A DNA stretch of 64,000 nucleotides from JBFWWP01 sp050246115 (GCA_050246115.1 JBFWWP010000001.1:248001-312000); one strand, 5' to 3'. Numbered from the stretch's first letter, positions 26,465-39,030 are shown. The notes: a model not told the origin generated them from the sequence alone. A program made the numbers and translations.

Positions 26465-27505
26465 GTGACAGACTGCCGCCCCCAGCAACCCGATCGTCCC
26501 GCACTCCCCGCCGGACTCGTGAGCGCGCTTCGTAAGTGTCGGCGCCCGACGGTTTTTGCCCACGTGAACCCGGACGGTGACGCGGTCGGCTCCGAGCTGG
26601 CCATGGCGTATGGATTTCGTTCGCTGGGTGCCGCGCCGCGAGTTCTGGCCGCCACTTCCGTGGCGGACCGTTTCGGCTTCTTGGATCCCGGCGGGCTGAT
26701 CGAGGTCGTGCCCGAGGGCGAGTCCACCGACGCCATCGGTCAGGCGGACCTCATCTTGATTCTGGACACTTCGGAGCCAGCCCGGATCGGTCACTTCCAG
26801 GCCGAGGCTTGGGCTCGTCCCGTCCCCCGCTGCGTGGTCGACCACCACCTCTGCGAGGCACCCGAGGTGTTCGACGAGGCCTGGATCGACACGTGCAGCC
26901 CGTCGACGGGCAATCTGATCCTGAACCTCCTCGACGCTCTCCAAGTACCGCTCACCCCGGAGATTGCCGACGCTCTGTTCGTGGCCGTGGCCAGTGACAC
27001 GGGTTGGTTTCGGTACGGCAACTCCACCCCCGAGGCCTTCGCCGCCGCCGAACGCTGCGTGGCGGCGGGCGCGAACCCCGAGCGGCTCCATCGGCTGCTC
27101 TATGAGACCTCTTCGCCGGGCCGAACGCGTCTACTCGGGCAGTTGCTCGCGCGCCTGTGCCTGGCGGGCGCGGACCGCGTCGTTTACGGCGTGCTGACCC
27201 ACGAGATGGTCGCTGCATCCGGCGTGGGACTCGCCGAGATCGATGGGTTCGTCGATGTGTTGCGAACCGTCAAGGGAGCTGAAATCGTTTTCCTCGCCGT
27301 TGAAGTCTCTCCTGGACACTTTAAAGTGTCGCTTCGATCGCGCGGCCGTTTGAGCATTCACCCGATCGCCGTGCGTTTCGGCGGTGGAGGTCACGCGCAA
27401 GCTGCCGGATGTCGGCTTCGCGGAACCGAGTCCGAGGTCGTCGCGGAGATTCTCGCGGCCGCTCGGCAGGTCCTGGGCGACGTCGGAAAGGGACACCTGG
27501 CTTGA
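26465..27505 (+). CDS. nrnA: DHH-family oligoribonuclease / pAp phosphatase NrnA-like
   Basis: 346 residues. The DHH domain has all four motifs: VNPDGDAVGSELAM, LILDTSEPARIG, CVVDHHLCEAPE and VASDTGWFRYGN. The DHHA1 domain ends in the substrate-binding VRFGGGGHAQAAGCR. NrnA degrades nano-RNAs of two to four nucleotides and dephosphorylates 3'-phosphoadenosine 5'-phosphate. GTG 26465 is chosen, with AAGGA 11 bases upstream; longer frames run into repeat sequence. Its stop overlaps the next start (TTGA). Confidence 0.88.
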   Translation: MTDCRPQQPDRPALPAGLVSALRKCRRPTVFAHVNPDGDAVGSELAMAYGFRSLGAAPRVLAATSVADRFGFLDPGGLIEVVPEGESTDAIGQADLILILDTSEPARIGHFQAEAWARPVPRCVVDHHLCEAPEVFDEAWIDTCSPSTGNLILNLLDALQVPLTPEIADALFVAVASDTGWFRYGNSTPEAFAAAERCVAAGANPERLHRLLYETSSPGRTRLLGQLLARLCLAGADRVVYGVLTHEMVAASGVGLAEIDGFVDVLRTVKGAEIVFLAVEVSPGHFKVSLRSRGRLSIHPIAVRFGGGGHAQAAGCRLRGTESEVVAEILAAARQVLGDVGKGHLA

Positions 27506-28719
27506 ACCGAGAGCTTGCTGCCTTCGCGCTGAGTTCGTGTCTCGCGGTCTTCGCACCGATTGGCTGCTCGCAGCGCGCGGCGGCCCCGGTCACCGAGCCG
27601 GAACCCGAAATGACGGAGGCCGAGAAGAAGGCCAGCCGCGACGCCGCGAGACTCGCCCAACTGGACACACGCCTGAGCAAGGCGCGCGAGCGCATCCGGG
27701 CGAAGGTCCAGATCGAGGACCTGCTGGGCGAGTTGGAGGCGCTGCGGGCCAGTGCTGTCGGCACTCCCTTTGAGGCCGAGGCCCAGAAGCTGATCGACGC
27801 CGAGAAGGCGCGCTTCGCCGAGTTCGCGGAGGCCGAGTTCGAGAAGCTCCTCCCCGAGGTGGACCGGTTCATTGCCGCGGGTGAGTTCTACGACGCGGAC
27901 AACCTGCTCGAGACCTTCGACTACGATCGTTTCGCCGAAGGCGTCATGGGCGAGCAGCCGGTCATCAAGCGCTTCAAGGAGAAGCGTGCCGAGATCCGGC
28001 TGCACAGCGAAGCCACGACTGCCGCGGCCACGCTTCGCGACCGCGCGCGGAAGTTCCACCAAGAGGGCGACCTCGTGCGGGCGATCGCCGTTCTCGAGAC
28101 GTTTCCGAACCGCTTCGAACGCACGTCGCACTTCAAAGAGATCCGTCAGCAGATCAAAGAGTACCTTTCGGAGTACAAAGCCGAGAAGGTCAAGGAGACC
28201 GAGAAGCTCGCCATCGAGTGGGTCGATCTCGACCCGTACGGTCTGGTCCCGCACGGCGCGGATGGCATTTTCACCGAGATCACCGGCGGGTGGCAGGGTG
28301 AGAACAACACCGAGGGCAACGCCCAGATCGCCGGCGGCGAAGACGGTTGGCTCGATTGGTTCTTGGAATTCGACGCGAAGGTCCCGGACGGCCAGGAACT
28401 CAGCGTTGGAATCCGCTTTCGCCCGGACAACCGGACGAACCAGAAGCGTTACGAGGTGTTCTCGATGCCCACTGGCTCGGACGACTGGGTTCGCCTGCGG
28501 ATCGAGGTCCAGGAGGCGCACGCACGCCTGATTCGTGTTCGTGGCGAGCAGGTCGAACTCATCGAAGTCGTCCGTCTCAAATTCCCCTCCGGTGGCTTCG
28601 CCTTCAATCTGAAGCCTGGCGACTCGTTTTCGGTCCGCAACTTCCGTCACAAAGTCTTCAAGATGGAGGAAGGTCCCGGGGCGGGCGACGGGGCTACGAC
28701 CGAGGACGCTGGCGGCTGA
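27502..28719 (+). CDS. Lipoprotein with helical region and C-terminal beta-sandwich
   Basis: 405 residues. The lipobox FAPIGCSQ places the lipidated Cys at 22. Residues 45-215 are highly charged alpha-helix with TPR-like or coiled-coil character (IAAGEFYDADNLLETFDYDR, GDLVRAIAVLETFPNRF). The last 180 residues look like a laminin-G/DUF1080-type beta-sandwich (WLDWFLEFDAKVPDGQELSV, DDWVRLRIEVQEAHARLIRV). No enzyme motif was seen. TTG 27502 overlaps the nrnA stop and has AAAGGGA upstream, so the genes are coupled. Confidence 0.75.
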   Translation: MNRELAAFALSSCLAVFAPIGCSQRAAAPVTEPEPEMTEAEKKASRDAARLAQLDTRLSKARERIRAKVQIEDLLGELEALRASAVGTPFEAEAQKLIDAEKARFAEFAEAEFEKLLPEVDRFIAAGEFYDADNLLETFDYDRFAEGVMGEQPVIKRFKEKRAEIRLHSEATTAAATLRDRARKFHQEGDLVRAIAVLETFPNRFERTSHFKEIRQQIKEYLSEYKAEKVKETEKLAIEWVDLDPYGLVPHGADGIFTEITGGWQGENNTEGNAQIAGGEDGWLDWFLEFDAKVPDGQELSVGIRFRPDNRTNQKRYEVFSMPTGSDDWVRLRIEVQEAHARLIRVRGEQVELIEVVRLKFPSGGFAFNLKPGDSFSVRNFRHKVFKMEEGPGAGDGATTEDAGG

Positions 28720-28872
28720 CAAGCGCTCGCGCGCCGGCACGATGACGGCCGGTGAGGCCCAAGAGGGCCCTGGCCGGTCGGACTTTGCGGTCGACCCGTT
28801 GCAGCGTCGAAGAGTGCTCGATCTCCCGGTGCGAGCGCGAAGTGCGATCGGGCTCAGGGTAGGGCGGTAGGC

Positions 28873-29589
28873 ATGGCCCGTTTCGACACTCAGGAACTCG
28901 ACGACTGGGAGCAGGACGTTGCAGCACTCACGGGCAGCTTCGTGCATGAGGTCAAGAACCCGCTGTCGACGCTGAACATCAATGCTCAGCTCCTACTCGA
29001 GGAGTGGGCGCACCCGCAGTCGCCACGCGAGGAGCGAACCGTACGTCGCTTGGGCGTCATTCGGGCTGAAGTTCAACGCATCGAGGTCATCGTCAATTCA
29101 TTCTTGCGCTTCACGGAGCGTCGTGGGTTGGAGAAAGTCCAGTGCGACCTCAACGACGTGTTGGCCGATCTCGTTCGCCATAACACCGAGGGGTTGGACC
29201 GAAAGGGCATTCACCCGCGCTTTCAACCCGATCCGGAGTTGCCCGTCATCGCGGCCGATCAGCGGCTGCTGACTCAAGCGCTTCTCAACTTGATCCGGAA
29301 CGCGGAGCAGGCCATGCCCACCGGCGGCGACTTGATCGTCCAAACGCACGCCTTTGGTGGGGAGGTCCAGGTCGAAGTGGTCGACACCGGTGGCGGGATA
29401 ACCCCCGAGAACCTCCCGCGTGTGTTTCGGCCCTACTTCTCTTCGAAGTCCGACGGCAACGGCCTGGGGCTGCCGACCACACTCAAGATCGTTCGGGCTC
29501 ATGGCGGCACCATGTGGGTCGAAAGTGAAGTGGGCAAAGGGAGTCGTTTCGTGATTCGACTGCCCCGAGGGGACGCGATTCGTCCATGA
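28873..29589 (+). CDS. Soluble sensor histidine kinase (NtrB-like core)
   Basis: 238 residues, essentially only a kinase core. The phospho-His is in SFVHEVKNPLSTL (His 25), followed by N box LLNLIRNAEQAM, G1 VVDTGGGITP and G2 GNGLGLPTTLKIVRAHGG. There is no sensory domain or membrane helix, so signal input must come from a partner or from the short N-terminal extension. The stop overlaps the start of an NtrC-type regulator by four bases, which identifies its partner. Confidence 0.88.
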   Translation: MARFDTQELDDWEQDVAALTGSFVHEVKNPLSTLNINAQLLLEEWAHPQSPREERTVRRLGVIRAEVQRIEVIVNSFLRFTERRGLEKVQCDLNDVLADLVRHNTEGLDRKGIHPRFQPDPELPVIAADQRLLTQALLNLIRNAEQAMPTGGDLIVQTHAFGGEVQVEVVDTGGGITPENLPRVFRPYFSSKSDGNGLGLPTTLKIVRAHGGTMWVESEVGKGSRFVIRLPRGDAIRP

Positions 29590-30959
29590 GTGAGCCGCGA
29601 CCCGAGGATATTCGCGTGCTGATCGTCGACGACGAGCTGCCCCACGCCGAGGCCACGGCGGACGCCCTGCGCGTCGTCGGCTACGGAGTCGATGTGGCGG
29701 GCTCTGGCCGCGCGGGTCGGGAGATGCTGCGGGCCAGGCCCTACGATTTGGTGATCACGGATCTCGTCCTGGGCGACGAAGACGGGATCGACCTCGTCCG
29801 TGAGTCGCGCTCGATTCACCCGTTCACCGAGGTCATCGTCTTGACGGGGCATGGGACGGTGGAGTCCGCGGTCGAGGCGATGCGCCGGGGGGCCACGGAC
29901 TACCTCGCGAAACCCGTCGACATTCAGTCGCTGCGGGTGCGCGTCAAGAAGGCGCTGCAGGGGCAGGCTCTCAAGCGGCGCACGGACGAACTCGAGCGAA
30001 CGATCGACACGAGGTTCGGCTTCGAGGGGATCATCGGTTCGAGCCCCAAGATGCATGCGATCATTCAGAAGCTCTCGCAGATCTCCCCGACCGATGTCTC
30101 GGTGTTGATCCTGGGAGAGACCGGGACCGGTAAGGAACTGATCGCGAAGGCCATCCACGCAAACAGTCGGCGCAAGGAGAAGCCCTTCGTCCCGCTCAAC
30201 TGTGCTTCTCTGTCCGAAGGAATCCTCGAGAGCGAGCTCTTCGGCCACGTCAAAGGGGCCTTTACCGGCGCGGCGTACACTCGCAAGGGGAGGTTCGAGT
30301 ACGCCAGTGGCGGCACGCTGTTCCTGGATGAGGTGGGCGATATCCCACTGGCGACCCAGATCAAGCTGCTGCGGGTGCTCGAGGATCGACAGGTCTATCG
30401 AATCGGCGACAACGACCCCATCCAGGTGGATGTGCGATTGCTGTCGGCCACCAACCGGGATCTCTCGCAAGCGATCGCTGCCGGAACGTTTCGCGAGGAC
30501 TTGTTCTTTCGACTGAACGTGGTGACCGTGGAGCTGCCAGCCCTGCGGGAGCGGACGGTGGACATTCCGTTGCTCCTCGATCACTTCATCCACGAGTATG
30601 CGAGGGTCCACGGCAAGCACGTCGAGGGACTCGATCGCGAGGCCTTGCGAATCTTGAATCGCTACGCTTGGCCGGGCAACGTCCGCGAACTCAAGAACGT
30701 CGTCGAGAACATGGTCGTCACGTCTCGGGAGCCCGTGCTCGGCGTGGCCGACTTGCCGGTGCGCTTGCAGGCTACCGCTGAAGTGTCGGCAGAAACCGGC
30801 TTTCCGCCGGTCGGTACGACCCTGCGCGAGGTCGAAAGGGAGATGCTGCGCCGGACCCTGGAGGCCGTGAAAGGCAATCGCAAGGAGGCAGCCAAGCTCT
30901 TGGGCATCGGAGAGCGGACCCTCTACCGCAAGATCACCGAGTACGAGCTACGCTCCTGA
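29586..30959 (+). CDS. NtrC-type sigma-54 response regulator
   Basis: 457 residues. Receiver (IRVLIVDDELPHAEATADAL, phospho-Asp 59 in VITDLVLGDEDG, conserved Lys in DYLAKPVD); AAA+ domain with Walker A GETGTGKE (about 176), GAFTGA, Walker B GGTLFLDEVG, and arginine-finger region FREDLFFRLNVV; Fis-type helix-turn-helix (KGNRKEAAKLLGIGERTLYR). It activates sigma-54 promoters after phosphorylation by the overlapping kinase. A REP-like hairpin follows 14 bases after the stop. Confidence 0.92.
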   Translation: MSEPRPEDIRVLIVDDELPHAEATADALRVVGYGVDVAGSGRAGREMLRARPYDLVITDLVLGDEDGIDLVRESRSIHPFTEVIVLTGHGTVESAVEAMRRGATDYLAKPVDIQSLRVRVKKALQGQALKRRTDELERTIDTRFGFEGIIGSSPKMHAIIQKLSQISPTDVSVLILGETGTGKELIAKAIHANSRRKEKPFVPLNCASLSEGILESELFGHVKGAFTGAAYTRKGRFEYASGGTLFLDEVGDIPLATQIKLLRVLEDRQVYRIGDNDPIQVDVRLLSATNRDLSQAIAAGTFREDLFFRLNVVTVELPALRERTVDIPLLLDHFIHEYARVHGKHVEGLDREALRILNRYAWPGNVRELKNVVENMVVTSREPVLGVADLPVRLQATAEVSAETGFPPVGTTLREVEREMLRRTLEAVKGNRKEAAKLLGIGERTLYRKITEYELRS

Positions 30960-31334
30960 CTCGTGCTGGAAGCGGGCTCTCGCAAAGCCCGGTCGTGGCT
31001 GCGGCCAGCCGCATCCACATCACCCACGAACGCTCACCTTCGGCTCGGGGTACGACGACCCGGAGATGCGCTCCCGTCCGACGTTGTTTCGGTGCGGGCG
31101 GACCCCGGAGTCGGTTGGCTGCCAAGGTGGCAGTGCCTGAAGATGGGCCCGTCACTCACCGCCAAAGTGGCAGCGGTGGTTTTCGACATCCCAATGCAAG
31201 TTGCTTCAGAGAAACATCTTACAAAGTGAGCTCGGTGGGAATGTCGTTTGCGCGGGGAGCGGCGTAAGTCGGACGGCGGGCCACAGTGGCCAGCAGAGGC
31301 CGTTCGACCCGGTGCTGACGTGGAGGAACTCGCG
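30960..31334. other. 375-bp region between NtrC-type gene and dnaK
   Basis: Begins with a REP-like hairpin. No CIRCE operator or clear heat-shock promoter upstream of dnaK was recognised. No gene was seen. Confidence 0.4.
30974..31018 (-). repeat. REP-like hairpin with GTGGATGCGGCT flank, copy 2
   Basis: On the minus strand it reads GTGGATGCGGCT, then a variable stretch, then GGGCTTTGCGAGAGCCC, matching copy 1 at 25383. It lies just after a stop codon, so it may serve as a terminator for the two-component operon. Confidence 0.6.
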
Positions 31335-33245
31335 ATGAGCAAGATCATAGGTATCGACCTCGGCACGACCAACTCTGTGGTCGCGGTGATGGAAGGCGGC
31401 GAGCCGACCGTGATTCCCAACCGGGACGGGAATCGGGTGACTCCCTCTATCGTGGCATTCACCGACAAAGGGGAGCGGCTCGTCGGCCAGATCGCCAAGC
31501 GCCAAGCGGTGACCAATCCGCGCAACACCATCTTCTCCATCAAACGTTTCATGGGCCGTCGCCACGGCGAGGTCCAAGAAGAAGAGAAGATGGTGCCCTA
31601 CTCCGTGATCGGCGGGCCCGATGAACTCGTCCGCGTTTCCGCCAACGGCAAAGAGTACACGCCGCCGGAAGTCTCGGCCGTGATCCTGCGCGAGTTGAAG
31701 GAGACCGCCGAGAACTACCTCGGGCACGAGGTCAAGGAAGCCGTGATCACGGTGCCCGCGTACTTCAACGACAGCCAGCGGCAGGCCACCAAAGACGCCG
31801 GAATCATCGCCGGACTCGAAGTGAAGCGAATCATCAACGAGCCGACGGCGGCGGCGTTGGCCTACGGACTCAGCAAGAAGGGCAGCGAGCGCATTGCTGT
31901 CTACGACCTCGGTGGCGGTACCTTCGACATTTCGATCCTGGAGATGGACGAGGGCATCTTCAAAGTTCTCGCCACGAATGGCGACACCCACCTGGGCGGG
32001 GACGATTTCGACGAGGCGGTGATCCACTACATTGCCGACCAGTTCAAGCGCGACCAAGGGATCGACCTCCGGAAGGACCTGATGGCCTTGCAACGCCTCA
32101 AGGAGGCGGCGGAGAAGGCAAAGTGCGAACTCTCCTCGCGGATGCAGACGGATATCAACCTCCCGTTCATCACTGCCGATCAGTCGGGACCGAAGCACCT
32201 CCAGATGGAAGTGACCCGGGCCAAGTTCGAGCAGTTGGTCGCCGAGTTGGTCGACCGGACGCGACGCCCGTGCGAGATCGCGCTCTCCGACGCTGGGTTG
32301 AACCCCAGCGACTTGGACGAGGTCATCCTGGTGGGAGGCTCCACGCGGATTCCGGCGATCCAGGAGATGGTGAAGAAGATCTTCGGTAAGGAACCCAACC
32401 GCTCGGTCAACCCAGACGAGGTCGTGGCCATGGGCGCCGCGATTCAAGGGGGGATCCTTGGCGGCGACGAGCGGCTCAACGAAGTTCTGCTGTTGGACGT
32501 GACCCCGCTGTCCCTCGGAATCGAGACGTTGGGCGGGGTCATGACCAAGTTGATCGAACGGAACACCACGATCCCGACGTCGCGCAAGCAGGTGTTCTCG
32601 ACCGCCGCCGACAGCCAACCGGCGGTGGACATTCACGTGCTTCAGGGCGAGCGTGAGATGGCGCTCGACAATCGCCCCCTGGGCCGCTTCAAACTCGACG
32701 GCATTCCGCCGGCGCCCCGAGGCATGCCGCAGATCGAGGTCACCTTCGACATCGACGCAAACGGCATCCTGAACGTCTCGGCCAAGGACTTGGGGACCGG
32801 CAAGGCACAATCGATCAAGATCCAGTCGTCCTCGGGCCTGACCGAGGACGAAGTGGAACGGATGCGTCGTGACGCGGAGGCCCACAAGGACGAAGACCGG
32901 AAGAAGCGTGAGCTCGTCGACCTCAAGAACGGCGCCGAGCAGCAGGTCTACCAAGCGGAAACCCTGCTGCGGGAGCACGGGGACAAGGTCACCGCGGAAC
33001 TGCGCACCGGGGTCGAGACGGCGATCGAAAAGGTCAACCGTGCCAAGGAGGGCGGCGACGCAGAGGCCTTGAAGAACGCGTTGGCCGGCCTCGATCGAGC
33101 GGCCCAAGCGGTAGGGGAGAAGATTCATCAATCGCACCCGGGCGGACAGCCCGGTGCCGGTTCCGCCGGTCAGGGGCCGGGCCAGGCCACTTCCGCAGGG
33201 GGCGACGACAACGTGATCGACGCTGACTTCGAGGTCAAGAGCTAG
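31335..33245 (+). CDS. dnaK: Chaperone DnaK (Hsp70)
   Basis: 636 residues, full length. The ATPase domain begins IIGIDLGTTNSVVAVMEGGE. Actin-fold motifs include VYDLGGGTFDISILEM and EVILVGGSTRIPAIQEMVKK; the linker is LLLDVTPLSLGI. The substrate domain contains VFSTAADSQPAVDIHVLQGE and the lid ends GDDNVIDADFEVKS, the usual DnaK tail. It folds and rescues proteins with DnaJ and GrpE, neither of which is in the window. ATG 31335 follows GAGGA. A very strong intrinsic terminator is 60 bases downstream. Confidence 0.97.
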   Translation: MSKIIGIDLGTTNSVVAVMEGGEPTVIPNRDGNRVTPSIVAFTDKGERLVGQIAKRQAVTNPRNTIFSIKRFMGRRHGEVQEEEKMVPYSVIGGPDELVRVSANGKEYTPPEVSAVILRELKETAENYLGHEVKEAVITVPAYFNDSQRQATKDAGIIAGLEVKRIINEPTAAALAYGLSKKGSERIAVYDLGGGTFDISILEMDEGIFKVLATNGDTHLGGDDFDEAVIHYIADQFKRDQGIDLRKDLMALQRLKEAAEKAKCELSSRMQTDINLPFITADQSGPKHLQMEVTRAKFEQLVAELVDRTRRPCEIALSDAGLNPSDLDEVILVGGSTRIPAIQEMVKKIFGKEPNRSVNPDEVVAMGAAIQGGILGGDERLNEVLLLDVTPLSLGIETLGGVMTKLIERNTTIPTSRKQVFSTAADSQPAVDIHVLQGEREMALDNRPLGRFKLDGIPPAPRGMPQIEVTFDIDANGILNVSAKDLGTGKAQSIKIQSSSGLTEDEVERMRRDAEAHKDEDRKKRELVDLKNGAEQQVYQAETLLREHGDKVTAELRTGVETAIEKVNRAKEGGDAEALKNALAGLDRAAQAVGEKIHQSHPGGQPGAGSAGQGPGQATSAGGDDNVIDADFEVKS

Positions 33246-33304
33246 AGGCTCGACGGACGACCGCGGGGACGCGGTGGTCGCAACTCCAAGCACTCCGTGA
33301 TGTG

Positions 33305-33348
33305 GGCCCGCGAATCGACCTGCCGTCGGTTCGCGGGCCTTTGTCTTT
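33305..33348 (+). terminator. Rho-independent terminator of dnaK
   Basis: A 10-bp perfect stem (GGCCCGCGAA / TTCGCGGGCC) with a 15-base loop, followed directly by TTTGTCTTT. It is a textbook intrinsic terminator. Confidence 0.9.
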
Positions 33349-33405
33349 GGCGCAGGTGCTCGCGCGGACTCGACGCCGGTTCGTGTACGTCGACGGTCGC
33401 CGAGC

Positions 33406-33434
33406 TTGCGACCAATGCAGTGGCAATCTACACT
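33406..33434 (+). promoter_or_regulatory. Probable sigma-70 promoter of prkA-yeaH-spoVR
   Basis: TTGCGA, 17-base spacer, TACACT. It lies just after the dnaK terminator and is the best match in the gap. The distance to prkA (about 430 bases) is unusually long, so a closer promoter or a structured leader cannot be excluded. Confidence 0.5.
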
Positions 33435-33863
33435 CAGGAACGTCCAGTCGGTTCCCGGCCTACTCGCGTGCGCCGGGGGCGCAACGGTTGAGACGCGGAG
33501 GGGGATCGAGGTGCGGGACCGTCCCATGGCCGTTGACCGGCCGTGCCGGGCGACCTTGGGCGCCAGCCCGCCGCTGGGTTCGACCGGTCGTGCTCAAAGT
33601 CGCCTGGCGCGGTGGTGTTTCGCCAAGGTAATGACCGCCGTCTCGGTACCGTGCGAGGGGAAACGGTTTCTCGGGGTCCGGTAGCACACGCCGCGTGCGC
33701 TCTGGGTCTCGACGGGGTGGTCCATGCTCTCGGTGGCGGGAGCGCCGCCCCCGAAAGAGAATCGACCGGCCGTGCAACGCCGCCCCCCTTCCCTGACGTC
33801 CCCCCTGTTTTCCATTCAAGGGGTGATGACCCGGGTCCGACGATGGTGTTGTGGAGGTAAGGC

Positions 33864-35903
<2,040 letters not shown>

Positions 35904-36051
35904 ACGTGGCGGCGAGCCACGGGAACGGATCCGGCTAGCCGCTCGGAGTGCCTTGCGGGGCACGACGGGTGCAGCCACGAGGCGACAGCGACGGGGCTGG
36001 CCCGGGCCTCGCTTCTCGGGAGAAGGCGGCGCGAGAGGAATCGCGGGAGAC

Positions 36052-37161
<1,110 letters not shown>

Positions 37162-37162
37162 C

Positions 37163-38656
37163 ATGAAGGGCGCCACTCTTCCTGAGGACCTGGCGGCGCT
37201 GCGAAACGAGATTCGCGGGTACGCGGTCGACTTCGGTCTGGACTTCTTCGAAGTCGTCTTCGAGATGGTCGACTACGACGAGATGAACATGATCGCCTCC
37301 TACGGCGGTTTCCCGAACCGATACCCACACTGGAAGTTCGGGATGCAGTACGAGGAGCTGCAGAAGAGCTATTCTTATGGGTTGTCGAAGATCTATGAAT
37401 TGGTCATCAACAACGACCCGTGCTACGCCTACCTCATGCGGGCCAACTCCTTCGTGGCGCAGAAGCTGGTCATGGCTCATGTCTATGGCCATAGCGACTT
37501 CTTCAAGAACAACGCTTGGTTCGCGAACACGAATCGGAAGATGGTCGACGAGATCGCCAATCACGCGACGCGGGTGCGGCGCTACATTGACGAGCACGGA
37601 CAGGAAACGGTCGAATCCTTCATTGACTGTGTCCTCTCGCTCGAGAATCTCATCGACGTCTACGCTCCGTACGCGGTCCGCGAGAGCACGCCCAACGAGG
37701 ATCAGCAAGAGGCCGAGAAGCGTGACGTACAGGGACGCAAGTTCCGGGCGAAACCGTACATGGAAGCGTTCATCAACCCGCCGCACGTGGTCGAGGCGGA
37801 GCGGCGCCGGAAACTGGAAGACCTGGCGCGGCAAGAGCGGTTTCCGACACGCCCAGCGCGTGATGTGCTCGGCTTCGTGATCCAGCATGCTCCGCTCAAG
37901 CGCTGGCAGCGCGACATCGTTTCCATCATTCGCCAAGAGAGCTACTACTTCGCGCCCCAGCGAATGACCAAGATCATGAACGAGGGCTGGGCGTCCTACT
38001 GGCACTCGCGGATCATGACTTCGAAGGCGATGAAGGCTTCGGAGGTCGTGGATTACGCGGAGATGCACTCTGGAACCATGGGCTCCAGCCCGGGAGTGCT
38101 GAACCCCTACAAGGTTGGGCTCGAGCTGTTTCGAGACATCGAGGAGCGCTGGGATCGGGGTCGCTTCGGGGTGGAGTACGACGAGTGCGACGACTACGAT
38201 CGCAAGCGCAACTGGGACCTGCGAACCGGGCTCGGAAAGCAGAAGATCTTCCAGGTCCGGAAGATCTACAACGACATCACCTTCGTCGACGAATTCCTGA
38301 CGGAGGAGTTCTGCGAGCAGCACAAACTGTTCACGTACCGGTTCGACCGGCAAGCCGGAAGCTACGTCATCGACAGCCGTGACTTTCGGGCGGTCAAGAC
38401 CAAGCTGCTCGACGGACTCGCGAATTTCGGCCTACCCGTGATCCTGGTGGACGACGGGAACTTCCGGAATCGCGGCGAGCTGCATCTGACTCATGAGGAG
38501 TCGGAGAGTCCGCTGCGGATGGACTACGCGCGGGCGACGCTCGAGAACCTGTTCCGGATCTGGGCGCGGCCCGTGCACCTGGAGACCACCGCCGAAGGCA
38601 AGAAGAAGCTGCTGTCCTTCGATGGCGCCCGCCATGAAGAGAAAGTGAGCGGCTGA
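37163..38656 (+). CDS. spoVR: SpoVR family protein
   Basis: 497 residues. SpoVR signatures include DFFEVVFEMVDYDEMNMIAS, GGFPNRYPHWKFGMQYEELQ, VMAHVYGHSDFFKNN and IMNEGWASYWHSRIM, the last with a conserved His that suggests a metal site. In Bacillus SpoVR affects the spore cortex, but most carriers, like this one, show no other sporulation genes. AAGGG stands 8 bases upstream of the ATG. A degenerate REP-like hairpin and a MITE follow. Confidence 0.94.
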   Translation: MKGATLPEDLAALRNEIRGYAVDFGLDFFEVVFEMVDYDEMNMIASYGGFPNRYPHWKFGMQYEELQKSYSYGLSKIYELVINNDPCYAYLMRANSFVAQKLVMAHVYGHSDFFKNNAWFANTNRKMVDEIANHATRVRRYIDEHGQETVESFIDCVLSLENLIDVYAPYAVRESTPNEDQQEAEKRDVQGRKFRAKPYMEAFINPPHVVEAERRRKLEDLARQERFPTRPARDVLGFVIQHAPLKRWQRDIVSIIRQESYYFAPQRMTKIMNEGWASYWHSRIMTSKAMKASEVVDYAEMHSGTMGSSPGVLNPYKVGLELFRDIEERWDRGRFGVEYDECDDYDRKRNWDLRTGLGKQKIFQVRKIYNDITFVDEFLTEEFCEQHKLFTYRFDRQAGSYVIDSRDFRAVKTKLLDGLANFGLPVILVDDGNFRNRGELHLTHEESESPLRMDYARATLENLFRIWARPVHLETTAEGKKKLLSFDGARHEEKVSG

Positions 38657-38690
38657 GTCCCGCACTCGCTTGTACCGCAGCAAGGTCTCC

Positions 38691-38712
38691 GAGGGGGCTT
38701 TGCGAACGCCCC
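38691..38712 (+). repeat. REP-like hairpin, copy 3 (degenerate)
   Basis: GAGGGGGCTTTGCGAACGCC then CC, 35 bases after the spoVR stop. The left arm matches the other copies; the right arm has changes that weaken the stem. Confidence 0.5.
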
Positions 38713-38820
38713 GTCAGAAGAACTCCGCGCTCACCCCCCCGTTGAGGATCGAACTCGACGCGGCGGAGCGCGATTCGCCTGCGGCGAATCGAGCACCCCG
38801 TCAATCGACACTCTTGCCCC

Positions 38821-38848
38821 TCAGCCGACGGCTCATGAATCGTCCGGG
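38821..38848 (+). repeat. Dispersed REP-like 28-bp sequence, copy 2
   Basis: Same as 18147-18174 except one base (CTCATG for CTCGTG). It directly abuts the target duplication of the MITE. Confidence 0.7.
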
Positions 38849-38851
38849 TTA

Positions 38852-39030
38852 GGAGTCGCCCAAGAATCACTTCACCCTCTTGCTCGTCGCTTCGGGCCAT
38901 CTTCGACCGATCCGAAAACCTCGAAATCCTGACCGGAACTAAGGCTACGCCTCCGGTTCCGAGCTTTCCGGATCGGCCGAATCTGACCCAAATCGACGGC
39001 AAGATGTCGCAGTTATTCTTGGGCGACTCC
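38852..39030 (+). mobile_element. 179-bp MITE, copy A
   Basis: Nonautonomous element with 22-base terminal inverted repeats (left end GGAGTCGCCCAAGAATCACT, right end the complement of GGAGTCGCCCAAGAATAACT). It is flanked by direct TTA triplets at 38849 and 39031. A second copy, same length and about 97% identical, lies inverted at 56703-56881. It has no coding capacity for a transposase. The TNA-type target duplication resembles that of some IS5-family elements, which would be the mobilising enzyme elsewhere in the genome (inference). Confidence 0.88.

Larger units (their letters stand above)
33246..33863. other. 618-bp region between dnaK and prkA
   Basis: Holds the dnaK terminator (33305-33348) and a probable promoter (33406-33434) for the prkA operon, giving a leader of about 420 bases. 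No ORF in the leader has family features. Such a long leader could hold a regulatory RNA structure, but none was recognised. Confidence 0.5.

Noticed and set aside
31206..33527. 773-codon open frame antisense to dnaK
   Set aside because: It mirrors dnaK codon structure; His/Asp/Val-rich shadow typical of high-GC genes, with no independent motifs or ribosome site.
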